Below, one piece after another: positions 8,421 through 19,417 of a DNA stretch of 30,000 nt. The first letter of the stretch is position 1, and each line of letters begins with the position of its first letter. Under the pieces are notes generated by a model. That model worked only from the letters and a program-made list of their open reading frames with translations. It was not told where the DNA came from and searched no databases. The stretch covers positions 257,501 to 287,500 of the forward strand of contig CAUJGJ010000327.1 in assembly GCA_963170055.1 (NCBI GenBank). Direction: 5' to 3'. Position numbers and translations under genes: made by a program. The stretch comes from Halisarca cf. caerulea. Its lineage: Eukaryota > Porifera > Demospongiae > Chondrillida > Halisarcidae.

Positions 8421-9748
8421 CATAGACCCTCTAAACTATTTAACCGAGACTGGAATCATTTATTTTTATGTATGACAATATGTTATGATAATGCATACTT
8501 GTTCTGAAGTAAATGGGAAAGTTCTGATTTAGCTTGTAGCCAAAATTGCTAATTTTCATGCTGTTTTCATAGCAAATCTGCAGGGATTGTTGTAAACAAG
8601 CATATTGTTATGCAAAACAGCCTCATTTTTAGCAAGATATGTTGAAAAACCAAAGAAAGTTGTCAAAACTTTGCAAATTTTGAACCAACAATGTTTTCCA
8701 TTTTTAGCCCGTTTTCTTGCAATGCATGATAATTCACAGGTTATTGCCCTATCACCAACAAACTTAAACAGGTAGTTTGTGATTTTCAGTTTCCACAAGT
8801 TTGTGATTTAGCAATTTGGGGTGCTGATTATCACAAATTTATAAAAAAGTCACTGTTTGTGGTTGCATGTTTTCGGTCAAAACACTAATTCTTTGGTGAG
8901 TTTAAATCAGAATTTTCACAATTCTGAATAAGGACATGTTGTTTATAAATTATTGCGTGACGTCACTTCCTCCGTGACCATGACTGTTAACACTTCTTTA
9001 AGGAAGACTTGCATTACATCTTCATATAGTCTGAAACAAAGCTAAGCAGCTTCGCATTACTAAGCGTCACATATCTGTCACTGAAGTAAGATCAAAATCA
9101 AGACCACATGTGGTTCTATCATAGACGCTCGAAACAAAGAAAACAGGGCCATGTATAATCATCAAAAATAGGTTTAGATGTTACATTTTGGCCACAATTA
9201 CCAAAGCGCTGTACTGCGGACGACTTTGAATTAGTCCTCAGCGCAATCTTCAGATTACCGTGCGTGTACTTGTCCATGTAAAAAGTCCAAATTGTTCAGG
9301 TTGAAAAGTTACACTGAATTTTCACCCCAAAACGATGTTATCTCACTGTGGCCACTGTATCTTCATCAGTTTTCACCCGATCGATTCCATTCTTCCTTCA
9401 AATTGTAGCTAATGTACTGCTGCGTGCACTGCACGGACATATTTACCTCAGGATACTACCGTTTTTCTAGTATATGGCATTATTTGGTTTACAAAATCCT
9501 TTCCGGAGAAGACGATTCGAAGATTTTGTCAGCTAAAACCTACATAATTCGCTTGATTTGTTCAAATTTTAAAGCACTCGAAAAGCTCTTTAAGGTAATT
9601 TTCAAAAGTCAAAGTAACTAAAATCACCATGTTTGCTCATTTATACCACTTCTATTATGTCATTTTTTTCACTGGAAGTTTTAACAGTTATGGTCACGTT
9701 ACAAATTTCATGATTCCAGTCCCGGTTACGTAGTTTAGAGTGTCTATG
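8421..9748. mobile_element. 1,328-bp non-autonomous DNA transposon, 39-bp inverted ends, 7-bp target duplication
   Basis: The left end CATAGACCCTCTAAACTATT continues through ACCGAGACTGGAATCAT and is mirrored at 9710-9748 with four mismatches over 39 bp. The 7-bp CTTTGAG flanks both sides (8414-8420 and 9749-9755). The homologous site in unit A (about 3125) has one CTTTGAG and no insert, so A shows the empty site. No frame over about 80 codons and no transposase motif is visible. Superfamily is uncertain. Confidence 0.85.
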
Positions 9749-9860
9749 CTTTGAGCAAATTTTGTCTCTTTACTGTAAATGTATTGTGTGCATCAGTCTT
9801 AAGATGACATTGTACGATTGTTGTAATTTATTACATGATTGTTGGAATTAATACTGCATG

Positions 9861-10128
9861 CGGGATGAAATTTTCACAGATCACGGATTTTCACAATTTT
9901 TGTAGGTCCCTTTTAATCCTACCTTCTTTTAGTTTTTTATAGATATTAACTCTGAAAACCATTAATTGAAGAAGCAAGTGAGGTGCTGAGTTCCTTCTCA
10001 ATGACTCCTGTTCTTTTGACGGCCATTTTGGTCATTGCATAAGCACTTTACAAATATTTTGGCAGGCTTAAAACTTTCTCACATGCCTTCCAATCCACAA
10101 AATCTGCAGAAGTTTCATCCGTCAAAAG
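9861..10128. repeat. GATGAAA/TTTCATC repeat 3' of gene B
   Basis: It starts CGGGATGAAATTTTCAC, ends AGAAGTTTCATCCGTC, and contains the TTCTTTTGACGGCCATTTTG core. It is very close to 14104-14375 downstream of gene C. Confidence 0.6.
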
Positions 10129-10343
10129 TATAATATTATATGTGGAGGGTTACATCTTTGTAATTAATAACATCATTGTTGTAATTAATAATATTGGCAT
10201 TTTCTGTCTATTACTATCACATGCCAAGCTTAGGTTGATAATCACAAAGATGTGAGTCTAAATTAATAGTATTAAGTGTTTCTGATGGTGCATGCAAAAA
10301 TATATAAATTTTCACAATTGCCCTATTATCCCACATCCACAAA

Positions 10344-11423
10344 TTAGGGGTCCAGGAGTTGGTCATCGTCATGTAGCATTGAAGTGTAGCTTTCGTGCGA
10401 TTCTTCCTTTCCTTCACTGTTGTTTGGTTGTTCGTTGACATTTGATCTGTCCAATGACTTTGTGATCAGCTTTTTCAGCCCAAAAGTGGTGGCTCCGAGA
10501 ATAACAGGAACGGTAAGTGAGCCAAGTATCGATCTCATACTGCCCTGCTTGGTATCCACGTTCACCGTGTAGCCCCCAGCACCGAGCACAGCACAGTAGC
10601 AACAGACCATTGCCAGAAGCGGGATGACTATAAATGCTTTACGTGCAATAACAAACTTGCCACCTTCAGTCTGGTGACCTTTCGGAGTGAACACATAAGC
10701 CGATATGGTGAAGATTAGAGCGACATAGTTTACAAGACAAAATACCAAAAGAACCACCACTAAAGAATTGGTAATGATTGCAAAAGGTTCGGCGAATGCT
10801 ACAAATGTTGTCAGCATTGCCGTTACTGAAAAGCACTGAAGTGATACTGTGAGAGCAAATAGACCTGCGGCAAATACCAGAGACTTTCCATATCGTGTGT
10901 TGCAGCAGGATATTATTGAGACGGGCATGTAGAAGATGGAAGGAATGGCTGGTGGTTTGCTTGTGCATGTGAAATAGATAGCAGTGGGTATTCCAGGTAA
11001 AATGAGCAGTCCGATCCCTGATAGGTACAAAGCGTATGGAGCTGTGTCTGCACCTTCGGGAAACACTCTATTGGCATTCGAAATGTAGGAATAGATGATC
11101 ACAAGTGCTAGTAGGAAGCTGACCATTGTTCCTCCACATACTACACCGTAGTCATTGTACGAATACAAATGGCTTTTCTCTACATACTCTTTCAAATGCC
11201 TCTTTATCCCAGCTATGATAGCAACCCACACAACAAAAATTTGGAGTATTAAACCAGTTACCACCAATACCAAAGAGGCATAGTATCCATTCATTGTTGT
11301 TCCAGACTGAGCATCACTACTGTTCAGTGGCAATCGATAGAAAGAGTGTTGTGCAGTGCTGTGTATCATTACAAATCCAGAATGTGTTTTGTGTTGCAAA
11401 TCTCCCAAGGCATAGTCCTGTAG
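10344..11423 (-). CDS. Gene B exon 2: seven-pass membrane region
   Basis: 1,080 bp, the same length as in gene A, intact to the stop; the complete protein is 507 residues. The acceptor is CACACAG|CTACAG. Most differences from A are conservative changes inside hydrophobic segments (for example LVLVVTGLILQIF for MVLLVIGLILQVF), and the charged loops IKRHLKEYVEK and KKLITKSLDR are unchanged, which suggests purifying selection. B shares TAPYALYL and VVVLLVFCLVN with copy C rather than A, while its exon 1 is nearly identical to A, so the gene is a mosaic. Product and role are unknown, as for A. Confidence 0.85.
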   Translation of the reverse strand, partial: LQDYALGDLQHKTHSGFVMIHSTAQHSFYRLPLNSSDAQSGTTMNGYYASLVLVVTGLILQIFVVWVAIIAGIKRHLKEYVEKSHLYSYNDYGVVCGGTMVSFLLALVIIYSYISNANRVFPEGADTAPYALYLSGIGLLILPGIPTAIYFTCTSKPPAIPSIFYMPVSIISCCNTRYGKSLVFAAGLFALTVSLQCFSVTAMLTTFVAFAEPFAIITNSLVVVLLVFCLVNYVALIFTISAYVFTPKGHQTEGGKFVIARKAFIVIPLLAMVCCYCAVLGAGGYTVNVDTKQGSMRSILGSLTVPVILGATTFGLKKLITKSLDRSNVNEQPNNSEGKEESHESYTSMLHDDDQLLDP

Positions 11424-11485
11424 CTGTGTGGATAGAAGCAGTGTAAGTAAATGTACAGTTGAGCTTACGTAGTAAAAGCCATATA

Positions 11486-11609
11486 GGCGCTATTTTTCGT
11501 GGGTCTATTTCACAGTTGAAGAACTTGGCTGTATTTATGATAGAATTTTCGCGAATGCAGATGCATTCATGAAATTCGTGAAAATATAATCCCACGAGAA
11601 TTAACGCCT
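11486..11609. mobile_element. Short MITE in the intron of gene B
   Basis: Orthologous in position to 4701-4823. The ends GGCGCTATTTTTCGTGGG and CCCACGAGAATTAACGCC are inverted relatives of each other. Better preserved than the copy in A. Confidence 0.6.
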
Positions 11610-11726
11610 GTACAGGATACCATCTGGGATCAACTACCAAAGTTACTTATTATCGGTGTTTTTTTTCAGTGATTTATGTGAGGTAGGGAGAGAGCCCAGA
11701 ATACTTACAGAACTATACCATATACC

Positions 11727-12026
11727 CTCAAATTTCACGGGATGAAACTTGTGTGAATTGGTGATTTTCACAATTTTCCCAGATTCCCCTTTAACCCTGG
11801 CTTCATTTAGCCTTGAGTGATATGAAAAGTTTAGCTGTTTGTGGATTACAGCCCTTGCAGACAAGCGTGAAGGCTCTGCAGTGCTTCTTGACAACTCCTG
11901 TTCTTTTGACGGCCATTTTGGTCATTACAACAGAGTTTCACCTAAATTTTTGGAGGCTTTAAATTTTCACGCATTGCTCCCAATATTTGTAAGAACTATA
12001 AAAGTTTCATCTTTTGAAAAGTTGAG
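11727..12026. repeat. 300-bp GATGAAACTT inverted-end repeat in the intron of gene B
   Basis: Counterpart of 4956-5255 with the same ends and length. Confidence 0.6.
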
Positions 12027-12149
12027 CCAAACAGTATCTTGGAGTATGTACTATTCCAGTTGCTTATTATCATGTTTGACTGTGAATAGATCATTATTAT
12101 ATGTATGTCAACAAAATGCTCTACACCAAGTGTGCCGAGTATAACTTAC

Positions 12150-12593
12150 TGAAGTGGTCATTTCCAGCAGAAACTGAAAAGAAACATCCAAACAGGGAAG
12201 AGGTACTTCCAAAGTTACATATGGAGGATGCCAAGATCTGAAGTAGTTCAATGTCCATAATGTAGCCTCATTCAAGTACTCTGGTCTCACGAAATAGAAC
12301 ACCGGAGATGAAAGCCAGATCCATTCATCATTGATGTATCCCGATGCATTTGTTAGTAATAGCTTCGTGGTTCCATTGGGTGAGGCCGACTGATAGTTTA
12401 CTTTCACTGAAAACGGGAGATGTCCATTCGGGGGATAGAATGCCTTGTAGAGCTCATGCCTGTTGCGACTGTTGTTCTTGAAGGTTCCTTCCTCAAAGGC
12501 AGTATATTCTGAAATACAACTCTCTCGAGACACAGCATTGTGGTTGCAAACTACCAGCACAAACAGCAGACTAAGGAAAGGATAGGGATGCAT
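12150..12593 (-). CDS. Gene B exon 1: signal peptide and ectodomain
   Basis: 148 codons, start ATG at 12593, nearly identical to gene A exon 1. The signal peptide, the first 74 residues, both ectodomain cysteines and the three sequons are unchanged. Visible differences are few (KLLLTNAS for KLILVNAS, HPPYVTLEVPLPCLDV for HPPHVTLEVPLPCSDV). This near identity extends upstream through more than 1.2 kb of flank, so the 5' half of the unit was duplicated or homogenised very recently between A and B. Phase-0 donor to exon 2. Confidence 0.85.
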
Positions 12594-12633
12594 TGTTAAT
12601 CTTTCAGGCTGCACAGTCACTCCTATTAGGCCT

Positions 12634-12643
12634 GGTTTTTATA
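12634..12643 (-). promoter_or_regulatory. TATA box of gene B
   Basis: TATAAAAACC on the - strand, 50 nt upstream of the start codon, in a flank almost identical to that of gene A. Confidence 0.65.
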
Positions 12644-13637
12644 CTTCTTCAAAGTCAATAATTTTAGTCATTACTTTCATCATTTAGTGATTTTTGACCA
12701 TTTTCAGCTACTTATATGGTAATGTGATTGTTGATTCAGCAGCACTGAATTAAGGCGTGAATTGGTTAATATGGGGTCTTGAAAATGAAATTCTACTTAG
12801 GGGACAACAGGTGTGTATTGTTTATGTCTCACACAAGAGGATGCGCTGTGGAGAAGAGGATGTACTGTTAGAATAGAGAAGAATGTACATTGTACAGTAA
12901 CACTCACACTTTCATCGAACACCAAAGGTCATCAACTTGTGTCACGAAATAGCACTAAAGGACTTGCCCCATGCGTTGTTCTGTGGTACCATATATGGTG
13001 AGGGTGATTTTGATGGGGAAAAATTGTGGTTGGTAAGGAAACTGCGAAATGCATATTTGATTATGAAAGTTTGTATCAGAAGAAATTTTGATTTCCTCCT
13101 GGTGTGAACCATCATTTTTTGTACTGCAAATATTCCAAATTTTCAGCATCCACAAAAGTGTTACTCCTTGAAATTCCCTCTAAAAGTGATAGTTCACAGT
13201 GAGGAGAAGGCAATGGGAAGCTAAGTGTAAATGCCTTGATTACTAGTATGCAGTATACGTAGCTCATCGCTTGAATGAAAATGCAGTATGTAGTACACTG
13301 TTAAACAATTTTCATTTGAACAGGGTTTACAGACTGGTTCTTGTATTTGATCCACCCACTCACCATGAATAAATCAGGTGGTTGTCCAATGCAAAATAGC
13401 TCGCACATTTTGTAGTGAGACTTAGTCTACCATAATGTGGCCCATGTGCTCTGTGTGTTCATAAGAGGTTTGCAGATTTTGAACCAGCTGAGGAAGACTT
13501 GCTTATTCCTACATTTTCTTGAGTTAACCTCTTTTCTCACTGTAGTAGGGCATGCCCTCTTTCCCCAGGCCCTTGACAATGAAGGCCTCATTCCAGAACT
13601 GTGTACATTGTACTTTGGCCTGTAATGTACTAACGTA
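12644..13637. other. Conserved 5' flank of gene B
   Basis: No gene. Near-identical duplicate of 5864-6860, differing mainly by small indels. Confidence 0.6.
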
Positions 13638-13817
13638 CTGTAGTACCCCTTTGAGAGACCACCTTTAAGGACCCATGGAAGGTGGTATCGCAAAAGGGGT
13701 GGTCTCTGACCATGGGAAAGTTACTATTGGGCATTTAACATTTGTGACCAGCAAAGCCAGTCTTGCAAAAAAAATCAATGGTCTTTCACTAGGGTGGACT
13801 CAAAGGGTGCCACTGTG
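13638..13817. mobile_element. Pogo-like MITE upstream of gene B
   Basis: Duplicate of the element at 6861-7042, with ends CTGTAGTACCCCTTTGAGAG and CAAAGGGTGCCACTGTG. Confidence 0.6.
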
Positions 13818-14103
13818 TTATACAAAATTATACAGTACATTTGTATTATAATAAATAAATATAATCCTTTTCCTATTTTATATGAGAATTTCTGTTTGCA
13901 TGGCTGGATTACTTTTAACACGGTAGTCGTTGTTGAGCGCTAATCTAAATAGAAGAGTCTCTTTTACTAATCTATTAAACATCCTAGTCAATAAGATGTA
14001 TCACTGCAGTCTCTTTACTGTAAATGTATTGTGCATGTGCATCAGTCTTAAGATGTACGATTGTTGTAATTTATTACATGATTGTTGGAATTAATACTGC
14101 ATG

Positions 14104-14375
14104 CGGGATGAAATTTTCACGGATCACGGATTTTCACAATTTTTGCAGGTCCCCTTTTCATCCTACCTTCTTTTAGTCTTTTATAGAGATATAAACTCTG
14201 AAAACCATTAATTGAAGAAGCAAGTGAAGGTGCTGAGTTCCTTCTCAATGACTCCTGTTCTTTTGATGGTCATTTTGGTCCTTGTTAAGCACTTTACAAA
14301 TATTTTTGCAGGCTGAAAACTTTCTCATATGCCTTCCAATCCACAAAATCTGCAGAAGTTTCATCCGCAAAATTT
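14104..14375. repeat. GATGAAA/TTTCATC repeat 3' of gene C
   Basis: Same family as 9861-10128, ending AGAAGTTTCATCCGC. The junction of B's 5' flank with C's 3' flank is at about 14004, marking the unit boundary. The rest of 13818-14581 is duplicated non-coding flank. Confidence 0.6.
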
Positions 14376-14581
14376 TATATGTGGAGGGTTGCATCTTTGT
14401 AATTAATAACATCATTGTTGTAATTAATAAAATTGGCATTTTCTGTCTATCACTATCACATGCTAACTTAAGTTGATGATCACAAAGATGTCCATCAAAA
14501 TTAATAGTATTAAGTGTTTCTGATGGTGCATGTAAAAATATCTAAATTTTCAAAATTGCCCTATTATCCCACAACCACAAA

Positions 14582-15659
14582 TTAGGGGTCCAGGAGTTGG
14601 TCATCTTCGTGTAGCATTGAAGTGTAGCTTTTGTGCGATTCTTCCTTTTCTTCACTGTTGTTTGGTTGGTCGTTGACATTTGATCTGTCCAATGACTTTG
14701 TGATCATCTTTTTCAGCCCAAAAGTGGTGGCTCCGAGAATAACAGGAACGGTAAGTGAGCCAAGTATTGATCTCATACTGCCCTGCTTGGTATCCACGTT
14801 CACCGTGTAGCCCCCAGCACCGAGCACAGCACAGTAGCAACAGACCATTGCCAGAAGTGGAATGACTATGAATGCTTGACGTGCGATAACAAACTTTCCA
14901 CCTGCAGTCTGTTGACCTTTCGGAATGAACACATAAGCCGATATGGTGAAGATTAGAGCGATACAGTTTACAAGACAGAATACCAAAAGAACCACCACTA
15001 AAGAGTTGGTAATGATTGCAAAAGGTTCGGCGAATGCTACAAATATTGTCAGCATTGCCGTTACTGAAAAGCACTGAAGTGATACTGTGAGAGCAAATAG
15101 ACCTGCGGCAAATACCAGAGACTTTCCATATCGTGTGTTGCAGCAGAATATTATTGAGACAGGCATGTAGAAGATGGAAGGAATGGCTGGTGGTTTGCTT
15201 GTGCATGTGAAATAGATAGCAGTGGGTATTCCAGGTAAAATGACCAGTCCGATCCCTGATAAGTACAAAGCGTACGGAGCTGTGTCTGCACCTTCAGGAA
15301 ACACTCTGGGCATTTCCAATGTGGGAATAGATGATCGCAAGTGCTAGTAGGAAGCTGACTACTGTTCCTCCACACACTACACCATAGTCATTGTACGAAT
15401 ACAAATGGCTTTTCTCTACATACTCTTTCAAATGCCTTTTAATCCCAGCTATGATAGCAACCCACACAACAAAAACTTGGAATATTCCACCAATTGCCAC
15501 CAATATCAAAGAGGCATAGTATCCATTCATGGTTGTTCCAGAATGAACATCACTAGTGTTCAGTGGCAATCGATAGAAAGAGTGTTGTGCAGTGCTGTGT
15601 ATCATTACAAATCCAGAATGCGTTTTGTGTTGCAAATCTCCCAAGGCATAGTCCTGTAG
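14582..15659 (-). pseudogene. Copy C exon 2, frameshifted by a 2-bp deletion
   Basis: 1,078 bp instead of 1,080. Around 15305-15310 the + strand reads CACTCTGGGC where copy D has CACTCTTTGGGC, so two bases are missing just after the second membrane segment. The frame before the deletion runs from the acceptor to a stop at 15294 (ending SHIGNAQSVS). The frame after it is open from about 15340 to the normal stop at 14582 and still encodes the remaining membrane segments without any other break. A translated product would be about 268 residues with only two membrane passes. With a single lesion and otherwise intact exons, the loss is recent, or is an assembly or sequencing error. It is most like D in its 5' part. 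Confidence 0.8.
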
Positions 15660-15700
15660 CTGTGTGGACAGAAGTATATAGCAGTGTAAGTAAACGTGTA

Positions 15701-16024
15701 CAGTGAAACCTCTGTATTAAGGACACCATTGCGACCACAGTAAGCTGTCCTGTACGGTGAAACCTCTGTATTAAGGATACCACTGGGACCACAGTAAGCT
15801 ATCCTATACAGTGAAACCTCTGTATTAAGGACACCATTGGGACCACCGTAAGCTATCCTATACAGTGAAACCTCTGTATTAAGGACACCATTGGGACCAC
15901 AGTAAGCTGTCCTGTACAGTGAACCCTCTGTAATAAGGACACCACTGGGACCACAGTAAGCTGTCCTGTACAGTGAAACCTCTGTAATTAGGACACCACT
16001 GGGACCACAGTAAGCTGTCCTGTA
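15701..16024. repeat. 54-bp minisatellite, six copies, in the intron of copy C
   Basis: Units begin CAGTGAAACCTCTGTATTAA at 15701, 15755, 15809, 15863, 15917 and 15971, in exact 54-bp register. The unit end resembles the terminus of the pogo-like MITEs. The array lies about 40 bp from the exon 2 acceptor. Because 54 is a multiple of three, it stays open on the - strand, but that frame does not match the exon 2 frame. Confidence 0.95.
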
Positions 16025-16253
16025 TATGGAGGCATCTTTTTTTTCAGAGGATTCAAATGTACACATGTAGTTGTGCGGGACCTCAAATGGGACAAGGTAA
16101 TGATGTCCTGTTTAAGAAGATTTATGCATTTCGGAGGTGTCTTCTAATAGAGATTTCCCCGTAGTTCAGCTTGGTTATGAAGTATACCATTTGAGATCAA
16201 CTACAGAAGTACTTAAGTACGTATCTGTGTTATTTTCAGTATTACCATACACT

Positions 16254-16575
16254 CTCAAATTTTCACAGGATGAAAACTTTCACGGATGGGCAATTTTTAT
16301 TTTCATGTTTTTTGTTCTTGTTTTCGCGGATCTCCTACTAGTCCAGCCTTCATTTAGCCTTTTATTGATACAGTATAAAAGTTCAACTATTTGTGGATAA
16401 CAGCCATTGGAGAAAAGCATGAAGGCGCTGCAGTGCTTCTTGACGACTCCTGTTCTTTTGACAGGTATTTTGGTCATCACACAAGAGCTTAACCTAATTT
16501 TTTACAGACTTTAAATATTCACATATGGCTTCCATTTTGTGATAACTGCTAAGTTTCATCTTGTGAAAAGTTGAG
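16254..16575. repeat. GATGAAACTT inverted-end repeat in the intron of copy C
   Basis: CTCAAATTTTCACAGGATGA at one end and TTTCATCTTGTGAAAAGTTG at the other; counterpart of 4956-5255. Confidence 0.55.
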
Positions 16576-16687
16576 CGCATACGGTATCTAGGAGTATGTA
16601 CTATTCCAGGTGCTTATTATCATGTTTGACTGTAAATAGATCATTATACGTATGTCAACAAAATGCTCTACACCAAGTGTCACTTAC

Positions 16688-17128
16688 TGAAGTGGTCATT
16701 TCTAGCAGAAACTGAAAAGAAACATCAGAACAGGGAAGAGGTACTTCCAGAGTTACACTGGGAGGATGCCAAGGTCTGAAGTAGTTCAATGTCAATATAG
16801 CCTTATTCAAGTACTCTGGTCTCACGAAATAGAACACTGGAGATGAAAGCCAGATCCATTCATCATTGATGTATCCCGATGCATTTGTTAGTATTAGCTT
16901 CGTGGTTCCATTGGGTGAGGCCGACTGATAAGTTACTTTCACTGAATACGGGAGATGTCCATTTGAGGGATAGAATGCCTTGTAGAGCTCATGCCTGTTG
17001 CTAGTGTTGTTCTTGAAGGTTCCTTCCTCAAAGACAGTATATTCTGAAATACAACTCTCTCGGGACATGACATCATGGTTGCAAGCTACCAGCACAAACA
17101 GCAGACTAAGGAAAGGATAGGGATGCAT
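16688..17128 (-). pseudogene. Copy C exon 1 (open, but belongs to the frameshifted gene)
   Basis: 147 codons from the ATG at 17128; open throughout, with phase-0 donor TCA|GTAAGTGAC. One codon is missing relative to A, B and D (AILTLNYF for AILWTLNYF in A), an in-frame 3-bp loss that does not break the frame. The signal peptide is MHPYPFLSLLFVLVAC. The first sequon reads NNTS; both ectodomain cysteines are kept. Shared features with D (FRPWHPPSVTLEV, YSVKV/YSVIA) place it nearer D than A or B. It could still be transcribed and spliced, but the downstream lesion truncates the product. Confidence 0.75.
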
Positions 17129-17168
17129 TGGTAATCTTTTAGGCTGCACAGTTACCCCTATCAGGCCT

Positions 17169-17179
17169 GTTTTTTTATA
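17169..17179 (-). promoter_or_regulatory. TATA box of copy C
   Basis: TATAAAAAAAC on the - strand, 51 nt upstream of the ATG; the promoter is kept although the coding region is broken. Confidence 0.6.
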
Positions 17180-18129
17180 CTTCTTCAAAGTCAATAATTT
17201 TAGTCATTACTTTTATCATTTAGTGATTTTTGACCATTTTCAGCAGCTTATATGGTAATGTGATTGTTAATTCAGCAGCACCGAATAAAGGCGTGAGTTG
17301 GTTAATATGGTGTCTTGAAAATGAAATTCTACCTACGGGACAACAGGTGTGTATTGCTTATGTCGCACACAAGAGGATGTTCATAGTAGAGCTAATACAC
17401 TCACACTTTCATCAGACACCAAAGGTCATCAACTTGTGTCATGAGATGGCACCAAGGGACTTGCTCCATACATTGTTCTGTGGTAACATGTATAGTGTAG
17501 GTGATTTTGAGAGGGAAAATTGTGATTGGGGGGGGGGGGGAAACTGCGAAATATGTATTAGATTATGAAAGTTTATATCGCAGCAAGTTTTGATTTCCTC
17601 CTGGTGTGAGCCATCATTTTTGTACTACAAATATTCCGAATTTTTAGCATCCATTTAAATTTTAAATTTACTTCTTAAAAATTCCCAGAAGTGGTAGTTC
17701 AGATTGAGGAGAGGGCAATGGGAAGCTAAGCGTAAATAACTTGATTATCGGTTTGCTGTATAGCTCATTGCTTGAATGAAAATACGGTGTGTAGTTAAAC
17801 AAAAGTGATTTGAACAGGTTTTACAAACCGGTTCTTGTCTTTGATCCACCCACTCACCATGAAAAATCATGTGGTTGTCTGATGCAAACATAGTTTGCTC
17901 ATTTGGTAGTGAAACATAATCTACTGAAATGTGGCACATGTGCTCTGTGTATTTGTAAGAGGTTTGTAGATTTTGAACCAGCTAATGAAGACTTGCTTAA
18001 ACTATATTTTCTCAAGTTGACCTCCTTTCTCACTGTAGTAGGACAGCCCTCTTTCCCCAGGCCCTTGACAATAAAGGCCTGATTTAGGAACTGTACACGC
18101 TGTACTTTGGCCTGTGATGTACTTGTGCA
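17180..18129. other. 5' flank of copy C
   Basis: No gene. Related to the A and B flanks but more diverged, with indels and a run of 13 G near 17527-17541. It lacks part of the CACTGTGGAGAAGAGGATGT segment present in A and B. Confidence 0.55.
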
Positions 18130-18301
18130 CTGTAGTACCCCTTTTCCACCTTGAAGGACCCGTGGAAGGGGGTCCCTCAAATGGGGCGATCTCTGATTTA
18201 GGGAAGTTAGTATGGGCAGTTAACATTTGTGACCAGCAAAGCCAGTCTTACAAAGGAGATGGTCTTTCACTAGTGTGGTCTCTCAAAAGGTTGCCACAGT
18301 G
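18130..18301. mobile_element. Pogo-like MITE upstream of copy C
   Basis: Ends CTGTAGTACCCCTTTTCCAC and CTCAAAAGGTTGCCACAGTG; an eroded counterpart of 6861-7042. Confidence 0.5.
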
Positions 18302-19417
18302 TTATACAAAATTATACAGTACACTTGTAATATAATTAATAAAATTTAATGTAATCCATTTCCTACTTTTCTTTTTTTTTTTAAGTGGAGAATTTCTGCT
18401 TGCAGGGCTAATTTTACTTGTGCATCACGACTGGATGCTTTTAACACTTAGCTAAAAGCTTGTCCAAGGCTCAGTAAAGTACGTACGTATGTATAGACTT
18501 CACTGCATGGTCACTAAACCTGCTAGCAATGATCACATATGCAAGTACAGTACTTTCTGTGGGATGGACCTTTTTGGGAACAACATTTTACTAATTCCAA
18601 GTTTTGAAGTATTTCCCGTAAATGGATCTGTAAAGCAGGTCATGTCCAAAAAGTTTAACTTTAAAGTTGTCATTATATTTTTCCCACCTAACCGTGTACC
18701 TGCTTCACAACTTACCCTTGTTCCAAGTGTTTTTGAGGATCGTTTTTTGATAAAATCTTTTTGCACAGTCCTGTGTAAATCCTATATCCATTTACCATTA
18801 ATTTTCTAAATGGTTTTTATACACCGGTATTTGTACCTGTGTTTTTTCCTTTAATGAAAGCTGTTAAAAGATTTTCACTGCAGTTGAGAAGGAACGCAAT
18901 TAAACTTGTAGGATAAGCAAACTAAAGGCATGCATCTATTTCACTAGTGGTACAGAGGGACACACATGCCCTTGGAATCCAGGTGAAAGAGTTCCTGTAG
19001 TTGCTAGTAAGTGCATTGCAGGGGCGTAGAAAGCAATTTTGCTTTGGTCAGGCGAAGTATAGCAAGACATAAGACACAATTTCATGCGCGCATAGCAGTG
19101 GGTATGCTATAATGTGCACATTCATGTCTTTTTTGAGTAATACTAATAGATACATGCCATCAAGCCAAGTGCATTTTCTAGGGATGTCTTATTATAGCTT
19201 CATGTATTCTTTATATTAGCTATAGACCTAAATGACACAACAATCTACTCAAAATTAAACAAATTCTCCTTTTTTCAAAAATAACTCGCCCTTTGGGAAT
19301 TAAAATGGGTATGTTTGGGTTGAAGTTTACTAAGAACACGATTCGTGACCTTTAGAACGTGCTACGACGCCATTTTGTAGAATACAATATTGGCAAAAAT
19401 GGCGTCCTATCATTTGG
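18302..19417. other. Distal flank of unit C and unrelated spacer, no gene
   Basis: From about 18420 to 18670 the sequence matches 26690-26940 beyond gene D (TTAACACTTAGCTAAAAGCT, GAAGTATTTCCCGTAAATGG), so the C/D duplication reaches this far. From about 18840 to 19417 I see no recognisable gene or repeat pair. Confidence 0.5.

Larger units (their letters stand above)
11424..12149 (-). other. Intron of gene B (726 bp)
   Basis: Same organisation as in A: a short MITE near the acceptor, then the GATGAAACTT repeat. The donor is TCA|GTAAGTTATACTCGG, which differs from the other three copies only after GTAAGT. Confidence 0.8.

Noticed and set aside
15605..16066. 153-codon antisense frame over the 54-bp array in copy C
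   Set aside because: The unit is a multiple of three and so stays open. The frame enters exon 2 out of phase, and A and B lack the array.
19019..19040. CAGGGGCGTAG motif resembling a hAT element end
   Set aside because: No matching inverted end or target duplication was found nearby.
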